Assembly: GCA_963728995.1 (NCBI GenBank) | Contig: CAVSMD010000006.1 | Location: 124,001-188,000, forward strand | Reading direction: 5' to 3' | Source: FEN-1219 sp963728995 | GTDB lineage: Bacteria; Pseudomonadota; Gammaproteobacteria; Steroidobacterales; Rariloculaceae | DNA: 64,000 bases | Shown: positions 1 through 9,257 of the stretch, one piece after another | How positions within the stretch are numbered: the stretch's first letter is position 1 | Layout of the letters: each line of letters starts with the position of its first letter | The notes under the pieces: generated by a model | Database searches by the model: none | Told to the model about the DNA's origin: nothing | The model's input: the letters and a program-made list of their open reading frames with translations, nothing else | Position numbers and translations under genes: made by a program

Positions 1-354
1 GGAACCGAGGTCGAGGTGCAGGTGGGCGATGACGTCAGAAGCCTGCATGGGTTTTGGGACACAAGCGTGTTCAATCGCCGGGGCGTCGCGCCGGAGCGGT
101 TCGCGGAGGAGCTCGAGGCTGCTTTCGAGGCCGTGCCCGCCGCTCGCGCGCACGATCCGCCTGAGGAGTGGGCCGCCGAAAGCCTCGCGCTGCGTCCGAC
201 CGTATATAGTTTTGCGCCGGCCGAAGGCCCTGCCATTCTCGACGACGCTTATCGACGGATGGCGCAGCGCATCGCCGAGGAGCGGCTCGTGCTCGCGGCC
301 GCACGCTTGGCGGCAACTCTGAACGGGGCGCTCTGCGGCGCGCCGACTCGCTGA
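1..354 (+). CDS. S1/P1-type nuclease, C-terminal part (cut by window edge)
   Basis: The frame is open from base 1 (Gly-Thr-Glu-Val-Glu-Val...), so this is the last 117 residues of a longer protein. LHGFWDTSVFNRRG resembles the His/Trp/Asp metal-site segment of zinc-dependent S1/P1 nucleases (usually N-L-H-x-x-W-D), and the tail YRRMAQRIAEERL...AARLAATLN matches the last helix of that family. Such enzymes are exported, bind three zinc ions and cleave single-stranded nucleic acids to 5'-mononucleotides. The N-terminal signal peptide and the first zinc ligands lie outside the window, so activity cannot be judged. The next gene starts 157 bp downstream on the same strand. Confidence 0.6.
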   Translation, partial: GTEVEVQVGDDVRSLHGFWDTSVFNRRGVAPERFAEELEAAFEAVPAARAHDPPEEWAAESLALRPTVYSFAPAEGPAILDDAYRRMAQRIAEERLVLAAARLAATLNGALCGAPTR

Positions 355-511
355 AGTCGCGCGTGTGGGACGACTGAGACGTTCAAGACCGGTAACGCCG
401 GAGCGGCGAGCCGGCTGCTCGCGAACCAGCGTCCCTGTGGTTACGATGGGCTGACGACGGTCTGCTCTCCGCGCGGGCAGAACAAACTGGGTTGAAGAGG
501 GGAGCCTGGGT

Positions 512-1531
512 ATGAGAACGCTGTTGCTTTCCGGTTCGCTGGGCGTTGTGCTCGCGATGAGCGCGCTCGCGGTTTTCGGCCAGGCCAACGAAGACGAAGT
601 GGCCACCGCGATGAAGCGTTATCCGCTCGCGGCGCACGCGGGCGAGGACAGCCACGCCATCGACAGGGCTCCGCCAGGCGCCGTCAACCAGGGCAAGTTC
701 GACGAAAAGACCTGGAAGTACGGCCCTGCCTGGGACGCCCCCGACGGGGCCAAGATCTGGAATCCCGTCAAGCTCAAGATGATGAAGGGCGAGAAGGTCA
801 CCGGCGGCACGCTGTACTCGGCCTCCAGCCCGGAAATCTATTGCGCCATGGCCAGTGCGGGATACGACTTCATCTGGGTCGAGCATCAGCACGACGCGCG
901 TGATTGGCAGGACACGCAGCGCATGTATGCGGCGTGCCCTCATGCTGCGGCCGTGCCCGGCGTGCGCGTTGCATATACGGACGAGCGCGAGGAACAGCAT
1001 GCGCTCGATGCCGGTGCGCTGGTGCTCGTGGTGCCCACGGTACGTTCCTACGAGGAGGGCGTGAGGGCGCGCGACTGGGCCTTCTTTCCGCCGTTGGGGC
1101 GCCGTTCCAATGGCGGCGGCCAGGCCTTCCAGCTCTACAAGGACGTGCCGGGCGGCTATCGGGCCACCGCCAACGACAACATCGTGCTGATCCTGATGAT
1201 CGAGACGCTGGCAGGGCTCAAGGACGCCGACCGCATCGCGAAGATCCCGGGCGTCGCCGCGGTCTTCGCGGCGTCCGGCGATCTCGGTAATCATTCGGGC
1301 TACAAGCAGAGCGACCCCGACTACGAGCGGGAGATCAATATCGTCCACGACGCCGCGATCAAAGCGGGCGTGCGACTGTGCGGTCCGCTGGCCTGGCGTG
1401 ACCGGCCGGACTTCACGTGCTTCCAGGCGGGCAGCGAGACCGGCGCCATCTTGCGTGGCGCCAAAGAGGAACTCGGCAACCTGGCCAACACGCAGGCAGT
1501 GCCCGAGGTTGGGCCCTGGGCGAAACCGTGA
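512..1531 (+). CDS. Exported HpcH/HpaI aldolase-family protein
   Basis: 339 aa. Residues 1-24 (MRTLLLSGSLGVVLAMSALA...) form a signal peptide, which is unusual for a normally cytoplasmic aldolase family. The rest is the HpcH/HpaI aldolase/citrate-lyase TIM barrel. GGTLYSASSPEIYCAMASAGYDFIWVE is the N-terminal strand-loop, EHQHD contains the catalytic base His, VPGVRV the substrate Arg, and MIETLAGLKDAD plus FAASGDL the metal-binding Glu and Asp. Family members cleave 2-keto-3-deoxy or 4-hydroxy-2-oxo acids to pyruvate and an aldehyde with a divalent metal. The substrate is unknown; export suggests a periplasmic aromatic- or sugar-acid role. GAGGGGAGC lies about 12 nt before the ATG. Confidence 0.85.
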   Translation: MRTLLLSGSLGVVLAMSALAVFGQANEDEVATAMKRYPLAAHAGEDSHAIDRAPPGAVNQGKFDEKTWKYGPAWDAPDGAKIWNPVKLKMMKGEKVTGGTLYSASSPEIYCAMASAGYDFIWVEHQHDARDWQDTQRMYAACPHAAAVPGVRVAYTDEREEQHALDAGALVLVVPTVRSYEEGVRARDWAFFPPLGRRSNGGGQAFQLYKDVPGGYRATANDNIVLILMIETLAGLKDADRIAKIPGVAAVFAASGDLGNHSGYKQSDPDYEREINIVHDAAIKAGVRLCGPLAWRDRPDFTCFQAGSETGAILRGAKEELGNLANTQAVPEVGPWAKP

Positions 1532-1639
1532 TCTGCTGCAGAACATGAACTCACTAGCCTTCCGCAAGGGGGGAACCTCGTCTGTGTTCTCGACACCCAC
1601 GGAGTTACAAGGTGCTTCGGAACTGTACGGCCAAAGCAC

Positions 1640-1852
1640 TTGCGGCCGCCGTCACCGGGGCTCTTGAACGCGCTCGATCTACACGCCTTCACGCCGCCGT
1701 TGCGGTTGCCGCGCATCGAGATCTCGCAGCATTGGCACGAGCGGTTCCATCGCAAGCTCGGCAATCAGTGGATTCGCGGCGTCTTCGCCGAGCTGTGCTC
1801 CGTGCGGGCGGCGGCCGGCGCGGAGCGCGCGCGGTCGGCCACGAGCGATTGA
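1640..1852 (+). pseudogene. LysR-type regulator remnant (C-terminal fragment)
   Basis: In this frame the peptide LHAFTPPLRLPRIEISQHWH followed by ERFHRKLGNQWIRGVFAEL matches the end of the substrate-binding domain of LysR regulators (typically F-x-P-P-L-x-L-P-x-x-x-I-x-Q-x-W-H-x-R-...-W-L-R). No helix-turn-helix or first effector-domain lobe is present in any frame nearby, so only the last ~45 residues of a regulator survive. The neighbouring aldolase and MFS transporter are the sort of genes a LysR protein would control. Recognition rests on pattern memory alone. Confidence 0.5.
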
Positions 1853-2392
1853 TACGCGAGCCGCGTCATCGCGTCGCCCTCGTGCACTTCGTGCGCGCCG
1901 GCGTCAGAAACCGCGCCGAAGACTCCGAAGATAGCCGACGACGGCGTGCTGCTCGTCGATACTTCGGCGCGCCGGATCCTGGCCCACGTGAGGCAGAGGG
2001 GCGAAGGGGATCTCCGCTGCCATTGGGGGCACGGGCGCCGCCGCCGATGCTCCTCTGATCATCACTTCGTGGTGGTACTCCGGTCGACGGATCGGCGCCC
2101 GCCGGCGGTGAGCGTTGCGCGCTGTCATTCGCCGGGGCGCAGTTTCGCGGCGCGACGCGCGGAGAGGGTGGTGAGAGCCGCCGACGATGACACATGGTAC
2201 GAAAGCGTCGAACGCGACTTCGGCATGAGGCTGCGCCAGCAAAAGTGACTCCAGACAGCGGCTTCGTCGTCACTTCTTCTACTCCGCCTCGAATATTTTG
2301 AAGTGTCAACCATCGCCCTACTTCGGCTTGCGGATGGGACTCCCGGCGCATACGGTTGCGGGTCCAGGGTCGTCGAAACGGGGGGCTATCGA
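1853..2392. other. Stretch without a recognisable gene
   Basis: About 540 bp between the LysR remnant and the MFS gene. Several overlapping open frames exist on both strands (for example 1946-2248 on +, 1904-2242 on -), but all are arginine-rich and look like high-GC chance frames. None shows a domain, a good ribosome-binding site or a signal peptide. Given the LysR remnant just upstream, it is probably decayed coding sequence. Confidence 0.4.
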
Positions 2393-3772
2393 ATGACCGC
2401 TGACAAAGACACGCGCGCCTTCGAGGCCGTGACCTTCGCCAAAGTCGCGTGGCGTCTCGTCCCGCTGCTGTTCCTGGGTTACTTCGTCGCCTATCTCGAC
2501 CGGGTTAATGTCGGCTTCGCCAAGCTGCAGATGGCCGGCGACCTGCATTACAGCGATGCGGTCTATGGCTTCGGCGCAGGCATTTTCTTCATTGGCTATT
2601 TCCTTTTCGAGCTGCCGAGCAACCTGATCCTGGCGCGGGTCGGCGCTCGGCGATGGATCGCGCGGATCATGATCACCTGGGGCGTGGTCTCGTGCGCCTT
2701 CATCTTTGCCGGCGTCATGCACTGGGGACCGGTCGCCGGCGCCTTCGGCTGCACCGACGCGGAATTCAGCTTCTACGCCCTGAGATTTCTGCTCGGTCTC
2801 GCGGAAGCTGGCTTCTATCCCGGCGTCATTCTCTATCTGACGTTCTGGTTCCCGGACGAGCGACGTGCCCAAATGGTCGCCTGGTTCATGACCGCGATCG
2901 CCATCTCCAACGTCATAGGCTCTCCGATTTCCGGGGCGACCCTGCAATTCCTGGACGGCGCGCAAGGATTGCGGGGTTGGCAATGGCTGTTCCTGGTGGA
3001 AGGCATCCCCTCGGTGCTGCTCGGCAGCTTCATCCTGGCCGTTCTGCCGGACCGACCGGAATCCGCGCGCTGGTTGAGCCAGAAGGAACGAGACCTCATC
3101 ATCGACCGCGTCTCCGCCGATGAATCCGCCAAGGCTAAGCTCGGCCAGCGCCACAACGTCGCCGACATCTTCATGGACCTGCGCATTTGGACGCTCGCGC
3201 TGATCTATTTCTGCGGCAACCTGGCGTTCTACGCGGTGAATTTCTGGATGCCGACGATTGTCGAGGAAATCGGTATCGACCAGGGCGATTACCTGTTGAT
3301 CGGCCTGCTCACAATGATCCCCTGGGGCGTGGCGGGAATCGCGATGGTCGCCTGGGCGAAGCATTCCGACCGCACGGGTGAGCGACGCTGGCATGTTGTC
3401 ATCGGCATCCTGATCGCGATCGCGGGGCTCCTCATGCTGGCGTTTGTCGGCCACGCCCCCGTGGCGTCGATCACCGGACTGACACTGGTGACAACGGGAC
3501 TACTGTGCGCGATCACGGCGTACTGGTCGCTGCCGCTGGCCTTCTTGTCCGGCGCGGCCGCGGCCGGAGGCATCGCCTGGATCAATTCGCTCGCCAATCT
3601 CGCCGGCTATTTCGGCCCCGACCTGATCGGTCGCATCCGAACGGCAACCGGCGGCGACGCCAAGGCGGCCTTTCTGGTCCTTGCGGCCGCCGCTCTCCTT
3701 GGCGCCATCCTCACCTACGCCCTCCCGGCGATCCGGCCGAAAGCGTCGTCCCTCGCCATTACTCCGCCTTGA
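2393..3772 (+). CDS. MFS transporter, anion:cation symporter (ACS) type
   Basis: 459 aa from ATG 2393 (MTADKDTRAFEAVTFAKVAWRL); the frame is open further upstream, but this ATG follows a GGGGGG stretch and fits the family's start. Twelve hydrophobic segments are visible. FLGYFVAYLDRVNVGFAKLQ and the loop-2/3 sequence LPSNLILARVGARRWIARIM are hallmarks of the ACS family, which moves organic anions such as phthalate, glucarate, tartrate or hydroxyphenylacetate with protons across the inner membrane. The nearby aldolase-fold protein and LysR remnant suggest an organic-acid uptake locus. The real substrate cannot be read from sequence. Confidence 0.85.
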   Translation: MTADKDTRAFEAVTFAKVAWRLVPLLFLGYFVAYLDRVNVGFAKLQMAGDLHYSDAVYGFGAGIFFIGYFLFELPSNLILARVGARRWIARIMITWGVVSCAFIFAGVMHWGPVAGAFGCTDAEFSFYALRFLLGLAEAGFYPGVILYLTFWFPDERRAQMVAWFMTAIAISNVIGSPISGATLQFLDGAQGLRGWQWLFLVEGIPSVLLGSFILAVLPDRPESARWLSQKERDLIIDRVSADESAKAKLGQRHNVADIFMDLRIWTLALIYFCGNLAFYAVNFWMPTIVEEIGIDQGDYLLIGLLTMIPWGVAGIAMVAWAKHSDRTGERRWHVVIGILIAIAGLLMLAFVGHAPVASITGLTLVTTGLLCAITAYWSLPLAFLSGAAAAGGIAWINSLANLAGYFGPDLIGRIRTATGGDAKAAFLVLAAAALLGAILTYALPAIRPKASSLAITPP

Positions 3773-3819
3773 ACGCCCGCCAGGAATGGGGCGGCACCGT
3801 GATCGTGTAGTGCAGGCTC

Positions 3820-4413
3820 TTGTCCGCCGCGCGAACCGAAGCCGGCGGGGCACAAGGGACCGGCGCCGGCGATGGTCTGGCGACTTTCGAGATCCGGGCC
3901 GAGCACTTGGCGAGCTATTGGGCCGTGCGGCACCAACTCAACGTGCTGTTCCTCACCTACGAGGAGATGAAGAGAGACCATTTGGCCACGATCGCTCGGA
4001 TCGCAGAGTTCATGGGCGTGGCTTTGACGGCGGAGGAGTTCCGCTCCGTCGTTCACGAATCGAGCTTCACGACGATGAAACACGCGGGCGAGAAGTTCGA
4101 TCCGGGTCAGATCCTGCCGTGGACGCGCGACCGCTCGATGGTGCGGAGCCGAACGAGCGGCAGCTCGAGCGACTTGCTCACGCCAGACCAGCAGAAGCAG
4201 ATCGACGACTACTGTCGCGCGGATCTCAAACGCCTCGGGTGCGACTTCCCGTACGACGACGTGCACGCAAGGCGAAAGCGGCGGCGTAGAAGTTTTGTGA
4301 GCGGTTCGACCTCGGCGCAGCGCCCCGAGCGCGGGCGGACGGACGAGCGGGTTGACCGGGTCCGCGTGTCGGCCCCACGCCGAAATCGGCAGCGCAACAG
4401 CAGCGACGCGTGA
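3820..4413 (+). pseudogene. Truncated sulfotransferase-family gene
   Basis: HLASYWAVRHQLNVLFLTYE, then EMKRD...IARIAEFMGV and RSMVRSRTSGSSSDLLTPDQ...RADLKRLGCDFPYDD, reproduce the C-terminal half of the PAPS-dependent sulfotransferase domain, including the 3'-phosphate-binding R-G-x-x-G-S-like segment (here RTSGSSSD). The N-terminal half with the 5'-phosphosulfate loop is missing: the frame opens from a TTG after unrelated sequence. After FPYDD the frame continues into about 50 arginine-rich residues instead of stopping, which points to a lost stop or frameshift. I read it as a decayed gene without activity. Confidence 0.65.
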
Positions 4414-4504
4414 ATCGGCGTGCCGTTCACGCGCAGCAGACCGCGGCGCTATGCGTCAAAACGCCGGTCCGCGGTGTGGTGCCCAGACGGGGGTTCGCGC
4501 GACC

Positions 4505-5818
4505 TCAACCTGCAAGCGCCGCATACGTTCGCTTCTGAAAGTGCTCCGTGGCGAGCGCGCCGGGCATGCGCGGCGGGCCGCCGGCACCCTGCAGCGGCGC
4601 GCCCGGCACGCACTCTTGGAGCCAGAGCAGCACGAGGTCATTCTCGGGATCCGCTTGCCACCAGCCGCCGAACCCACCGGGCCATCCGAACGAGCCCCGG
4701 CCGCCGACGCCAGGATAGTGCTCCGGATCCATCACCACCGCGACGCCGAGCCCAAAGCCCCGGCCTTCGAAGAACGGCCGGCCCATGAATGGCAACTCGC
4801 GCTGCGCATCGGTCAGTCGGTTCGTGATCATGAGCTTCACGGTTTCGGGTTTCAGCAGGCGCACGCGGTCCACCGCGCCCTCGCCAAGTAGCATGCGCGC
4901 GAACGTGAGGTAGTCGTCGGCGGTCGACAGGAGGCCCTGGCCGCCCGAGGTGTAAGAGGGCGGCTCGTCGGCGATGAATTGCTCGATGGCCGTGCGCGTG
5001 AACCGGCCGGGGCCCGCAAAGCTATAGATCTGAGCCATGCGCGGCCGCTTCGCGGGGGGTATCCAAAAGTCGGTGTCGGCCATGCCGAGCGGCTCGAACA
5101 CGCGCTGCTTGAACGCGTCGCGGAGTGAAGTGCCCGCGGCCCGTGCCGCGAGGAACCCGAGCACGTCGATCGAGTGGCCGTAGTCGAAGCGCTCGCCGGG
5201 TGCATACGCAAGCGGCAACTCGGCCAGCGACGCGAGCCACGCGTCCGGTGTGAGAGGGCTCGCGATACCCATGTTGAAGCGAGAGAACAGCTCCCGGCCC
5301 AGCGGTCCGGTCTCGATGAAACCGTAGCCGAGCCCCGAGCGGTGAGTCATCAGGTCCTCGACGGTGATGACGCGCGGCGCGGCGTAGGTGTCGTCCAGGG
5401 GGCCGTCGGGCCGGCGCAGCACACGCATGGCGCCGAACTCGGGCAGCCAGCGCGTGATCGGATCGTCGAGGCGGAGCTTGCCTGCCTCGAGCAGCGTGAG
5501 CGCAAGCACGACCGTGACGGGTTTGCTCATCGACGCGATGCCGAAGATCGTGGAGCGCTCCATCGGTTGCCGGTCTTCGACGTCGCGGAGCCCGACGGCG
5601 CCCATGTGTACGATGCGGTCGCGGTGCCAAACGAGTGAGACCGCGCCCGGCACGTCGCCGGCCTCGACGGCCTCGTGGGCCACGGCCCGAATGCGCGCCT
5701 GCTGCTCTTCGGACCACACCGTGCCGGGCGCCGCGCGCGTCAGCATCGGGAACGCCGCTGCGCCCGAGAAGGCGCTGCCGGCGGCCAGGAGTTCGCGACG
5801 AGTGAGGTTGGTGTGCAT
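4505..5818 (-). CDS. Serine hydrolase, class C beta-lactamase/esterase fold
   Basis: 437 aa. The N-terminus (MHTNLTRRELLAAGSAFSGA...) has an RR followed by a hydrophobic stretch ending in RAAPG and looks like a Tat signal. The active-site S-x-x-K is S96-M-S-K99 in GIASMSKP; the second motif is Tyr213 in FDYGHS, and a GWPGGFGGWW stretch near residue 380 occupies the third-motif position. HRSGLGYG is typical of EstB/PBP4*-like esterases. The fold is shared by AmpC, D-Ala-D-Ala peptidases and promiscuous esterases; the sequence resembles the esterase branch more than AmpC, so resistance should not be assumed. It probably acts in the periplasm. The AraC gene lies just upstream on the same strand (29-bp gap). 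Confidence 0.85.
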   Translation of the reverse strand: MHTNLTRRELLAAGSAFSGAAAFPMLTRAAPGTVWSEEQQARIRAVAHEAVEAGDVPGAVSLVWHRDRIVHMGAVGLRDVEDRQPMERSTIFGIASMSKPVTVVLALTLLEAGKLRLDDPITRWLPEFGAMRVLRRPDGPLDDTYAAPRVITVEDLMTHRSGLGYGFIETGPLGRELFSRFNMGIASPLTPDAWLASLAELPLAYAPGERFDYGHSIDVLGFLAARAAGTSLRDAFKQRVFEPLGMADTDFWIPPAKRPRMAQIYSFAGPGRFTRTAIEQFIADEPPSYTSGGQGLLSTADDYLTFARMLLGEGAVDRVRLLKPETVKLMITNRLTDAQRELPFMGRPFFEGRGFGLGVAVVMDPEHYPGVGGRGSFGWPGGFGGWWQADPENDLVLLWLQECVPGAPLQGAGGPPRMPGALATEHFQKRTYAALAG

Positions 5819-5847
5819 GGGACTGTCTGTGCTCCGGTCATGGATGG

Positions 5848-6771
5848 TTACGCTCGAACGGGAAAGTAGTGGTCGATGAAACTGCCGGGCCGCACGCTCA
5901 GGCCTCGCGGGTAGATCGCGAACGGCAAGGACTCGCCGAGCGTGTGTCCCGAGGCGGGCAGGTAACGCGAGAAGATCAGTTCACGCGCCGTCTGGACCTG
6001 CGGATAGATGTGGGCCTTGCCGTGTGGCAGGTGCCGGAAGACGGCGTGCGAGCCGCCCGGCAGTGTCAGTCGCGTGAGCTCCCGCGGCGGCGCGCAACGA
6101 GGATCGACTCGCAACGCGACCATGAGGTCGAACGACCCGTCTTCCGGATGATCCTTCGTCGGCAGCGCATACACTGCGTCGTCCAGCTGGCCTTCGAAGC
6201 CGCGGAACGTGTCGAGCCGCTTCCAGAGCGCCGGCATCTCGACGGATTTCGCGAGCGAGAGGCGCTGCACGAGACCGGCAAGCGCGAGCTTCGGCACCTG
6301 CTCGATGCGCTCGTGGATCAGCGGCTCGCTGCCCCTGGCTTTCTTGTTTCGGACCATGGAACGCACGACGCCGAGGCTCCGCATGCGGCCCGGCGGGTGG
6401 CCGAAGGCGCGAGCGAATGCCCGCGTGAACGCTTCCTGCGAGTCGAAACAAGAGTCGAACGCGAGATCCACGATCTGCACGCCGGGCTCGTTCAGGATGC
6501 GCCGCAGAGCCTCTTCGAGGCGCCGTCCGCGCACGTAGGCCATCACGCTCTCGCCCTGCAGCCGCGTAAAGCCGTGCGAGAACCGCGACGGTGAGAAGCC
6601 CGCGTGGGCCGCGATGCTCTTGACCGTCATCGGCTCGAACAAGTTCGAGTCGATGTAGGCGACCGCCGCGAGGTGTGCCTTGGTCAGCGCTTCCTCATTG
6701 CTCACGGACGCTGACGCCTCGGCGGCGCCGTCGGTCGGCCGTGGGTCGCGGGTTGTCTTCCGGGTCGTCAC
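5848..6771 (-). CDS. AraC-family regulator with GyrI-like effector domain
   Basis: 307 aa. Residues ~30-130 hold the double helix-turn-helix: VKSIAAHAGFSPSRFSHGFTR is the first HTH, and VDLAFDSCFDSQEAFTRAF leading to GHPPGRMR is the signature second HTH. Residues ~150-307 form a GyrI/Rob-like small-molecule-binding domain (LPGGSHAVFRHLPHG; E-L-I-F-S-R-Y-L). The HTH-first, effector-second order is that of the Rob/SoxS-like group. Its neighbours are the beta-lactamase-fold hydrolase downstream and a glutathione transferase upstream, so a detoxification role is plausible but inferred. The first ~25 residues are low-complexity. Confidence 0.85.
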   Translation of the reverse strand: MTTRKTTRDPRPTDGAAEASASVSNEEALTKAHLAAVAYIDSNLFEPMTVKSIAAHAGFSPSRFSHGFTRLQGESVMAYVRGRRLEEALRRILNEPGVQIVDLAFDSCFDSQEAFTRAFARAFGHPPGRMRSLGVVRSMVRNKKARGSEPLIHERIEQVPKLALAGLVQRLSLAKSVEMPALWKRLDTFRGFEGQLDDAVYALPTKDHPEDGSFDLMVALRVDPRCAPPRELTRLTLPGGSHAVFRHLPHGKAHIYPQVQTARELIFSRYLPASGHTLGESLPFAIYPRGLSVRPGSFIDHYFPVRA

Positions 6772-6920
6772 GGCGCCTATGTTAATCGGCGCTGCGCCGC
6801 CGTCTTGATCGATCCTGCTCGCGCTCAGAGATCTCGGTGAGCCCGCGCGTGCCCCATTCCAGTCGTCAGGGATCGGCCGCTTTGCGCATTGCGCAGGCAG
6901 ACAGCCACGACAAACCTATG

Positions 6921-7574
6921 TCAGCCGGACGGTGGCTTGTCGGTGAAAACCGCCAACTGAGCAGCGAAAGCACGCTCGTAAGCGGGCCGCGCTTCGGCGC
7001 GGGCGATATAGGCGGACAGGTTCGGATAGCCATGCAGCAATCCCGAAGGTTTCAGCCTCTGTAGCACGTGCACCATCATCAGGTCGCCAGCGCTGAACGC
7101 ACCCTCGAGCCAGTCGGCACTGCCCAGGCAAGCGGCAAGTTGCGTTAGCCGGTTGCGAACGCGGTCCTCGACCAGAGGCATGCGCTCCTTGTTCCAGGGC
7201 TTGTCGCTCTCGAGAAGTCTGGCGGTTGCAAGCTCGAGAATCGGCGGCTCCACCGTGTTGACCGCTGCAAACATCCAAGTGATAGCGCGCGCCCGCGCGT
7301 TGGCGTCGCCCGGCAGCAGACCCGCGTGGTGCTCGGCGATATGGAGGACGATCGACCCCGTCTCGAACAGGACGAGATCTCCTTCCTCATAGGTCGGAAT
7401 CTGCCCAAAAGGATGCAGTGCGAGATGCGTGGGTTCCTTCATCGTCGCGAAGGACAGGAGCCGAACCTCGTAGGGTTGGCCCACCTCTTCGAGTGCCCAG
7501 CGAACGCGCGTGTCACGCGCCAGTCCCTGGCCCCGATCAGGCGACGCAGCAAATGCGGTGATCGTGGGGGTCAT
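6921..7574 (-). CDS. Glutathione S-transferase family protein
   Basis: 217 aa. Residues 1-80 are a thioredoxin-like domain (RVRWALEEVGQPYEVRLLSF; FGQIPTYEEGDLVLFETGSI carries the cis-Pro and the E-T/S glutathione-binding turn). Residues ~90-210 form the all-alpha C-terminal domain (AFSAGDLMMVHVLQRL contains the conserved N-capping S/T-x-x-D motif). It would conjugate or reduce electrophiles in the cytoplasm; the substrate is unknown. It lies between the AraC regulator and the divergent sugar dehydrogenase gene. Confidence 0.85.
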   Translation of the reverse strand: MTPTITAFAASPDRGQGLARDTRVRWALEEVGQPYEVRLLSFATMKEPTHLALHPFGQIPTYEEGDLVLFETGSIVLHIAEHHAGLLPGDANARARAITWMFAAVNTVEPPILELATARLLESDKPWNKERMPLVEDRVRNRLTQLAACLGSADWLEGAFSAGDLMMVHVLQRLKPSGLLHGYPNLSAYIARAEARPAYERAFAAQLAVFTDKPPSG

Positions 7575-7855
7575 TTGAATGCTCCGCGTGAACGCATGAC
7601 GTCGTCGTCACGAAACCGCCCTGGGTACGCGGCATTCTGAACGTCTGCTACGGAGCCGGCAAACCATCGACGTCGGTCACGGGCATGGGGGCAAGTGTTT
7701 CCTGCCGGCGACACATCAAAGCGGCACGCGCCGTCGTCGCGGACCAACCCGCGTCGCCGCCGTCGCGCCGTCCGCGGCCGCCCGTCTCGATCCACGCCCA
7801 TGGCCCGCTACTTGCAGCGGGATTTCGCTGAAATGGAGTGGCCAGGAGCAGGAAC

Positions 7856-9127
7856 GTGAAGGCGCAGGCCGTCGGACGGTTCGGGGGAGTGGTGGCGCTC
7901 GGTCTATGGGTGGCGGCGTGCGGCGGGGGTGGCGGTGATTCGAATCCGAATCCGACGCCCACTCCGACGCCCACTCCCACGCCCACGCCGACGCCCACGC
8001 CGGCGAAGCTCGCGGTCGAGCGCGCCTATCCGAATCTCACGTTCACGGCACCGGTCCAGCTGCTGCGTGCACCGAGCGATACGAGTCGCTGGTTCGTCGT
8101 GCAGCAGGACGGGCACGTGCTGTCGTTCGACGCGGTGGACAACGCGAGCACCATGACGCCGGTGCTCGACCTCACCGACCGCGTCGTGTTTCGCAATATT
8201 CACGGCTTGCTCGGCCTGGCGTTCCACCCGGGTTTCCCGGCCGATCCGCGCGTATTCGTCGAGTACACGCACGAGACGACTCCTGGCGTGATCGTCATGC
8301 GCGTGTCGGAGTTCGCCACGGCCGACAACGGCGCGACGATCGATCCCGCCTCCGAGCAGATCTGGTTCGAGATCAAGCAGCCCGGCGGGCACAACAACGG
8401 CGGCCACGTGCTGTTCGGTCCCGACGGCATGCTCTACATCACGCTCGGCGATGGCGGTAACGACGACGCGGCGAGCGGTGTGGTGGGCAACGGCCAGACC
8501 ACCACGAATCTGCTGGGCAAGATCCTGCGTGTGGACGTGAGCGGCACCGAGGCCGGTCGCCGGTATCGAATTCCCACCGACAATCCGTTCGCCGGCAACG
8601 CGCTCTGCGACCAGACCGGCCAGGGGGCGCAAGATTGCCCCGAGATCTTCGCCTGGGGGTTCCGCAATCCCTGGCAGTGGAGCTTCGACAGCGCGAGCGG
8701 CACGATCTGGCTCGGGGACGTCGGGTCCCACAGCCGTGAGGAGGTCGATCGCGTCGAGAAGGGCGGCGACTACGGTTGGCGTTGCTTTGAGGGCACGCTC
8801 GCGACCGGACTGAACTGCGGAGACCCGACCGCGACGCTCCTGCCGCCCGTGGCCGAGTACGATCACACGCTCGGCGTCGCCGTAACGGGCGGATTCGTCT
8901 ACCACGGCACGGCAATCCCGGATCTCGTGGGCCGCTATGTCTTCGGCGACTATGGTTCGGGCCTGATTTGGAACATCGCGACCGACACGCAACCGACGGT
9001 GACGATGACCGATACCGATGCGACCGACTCCGGCTTGAGCATCGCATCCTTCGCGGAGGACACCGACGGCGAGATCTACGTCGTCGACGTCAAGACGGGC
9101 GGTCTTTACCGCTTGATCGGCGGCTGA
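7856..9127 (+). CDS. PQQ-dependent sugar dehydrogenase-like lipoprotein
   Basis: 423 aa from GTG 7856, chosen because AGGAGC lies 7 nt upstream; a GTG at 7838 is also in frame. The signal peptide ends in a lipobox, VAAC, followed by a Gly run and a Thr-Pro repeat of about nine units that acts as a flexible tether. From residue ~50 the protein matches the soluble glucose dehydrogenase/HHIP six-bladed propeller: GLLGLAFHPGF, PGGHNNGGHVLFGPDGMLYI (His region near the active site), GDGGN, WGFRNPWQWSFD and GDVGSHSREEVD. Such enzymes oxidise aldoses with PQQ and pass electrons to the respiratory chain. Anchoring to a membrane facing the periplasm is inferred. Confidence 0.85.
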   Translation: MKAQAVGRFGGVVALGLWVAACGGGGGDSNPNPTPTPTPTPTPTPTPTPAKLAVERAYPNLTFTAPVQLLRAPSDTSRWFVVQQDGHVLSFDAVDNASTMTPVLDLTDRVVFRNIHGLLGLAFHPGFPADPRVFVEYTHETTPGVIVMRVSEFATADNGATIDPASEQIWFEIKQPGGHNNGGHVLFGPDGMLYITLGDGGNDDAASGVVGNGQTTTNLLGKILRVDVSGTEAGRRYRIPTDNPFAGNALCDQTGQGAQDCPEIFAWGFRNPWQWSFDSASGTIWLGDVGSHSREEVDRVEKGGDYGWRCFEGTLATGLNCGDPTATLLPPVAEYDHTLGVAVTGGFVYHGTAIPDLVGRYVFGDYGSGLIWNIATDTQPTVTMTDTDATDSGLSIASFAEDTDGEIYVVDVKTGGLYRLIGG

Positions 9128-9257
9128 CGAGGGCCGCTGCAGACTCTACCAGGGGCCGGGGAGCTCCTTGGACGGCGCGGCGCCTGCCTCGTGCCGGTCG
9201 TAGCCCCGTGCGGCCAAACTGCGCATACTGATCCGCTCCGTAGGCGCCCCACACACC

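Noticed and set aside
383..1639. Long minus-strand open frame over the aldolase gene
   Set aside because: A high-GC shadow of the aldolase gene; no domain and no start signal. The same holds for the long antisense frames over the kinases (14055-15824), the FG-GAP gene (26862-28412), the propeller gene (47564-49144) and the region 59818-62058.
7955..8006. Thr-Pro coding tandem repeat
   Set aside because: A normal lipoprotein tether in a real gene, not a CRISPR or mobile-element repeat.
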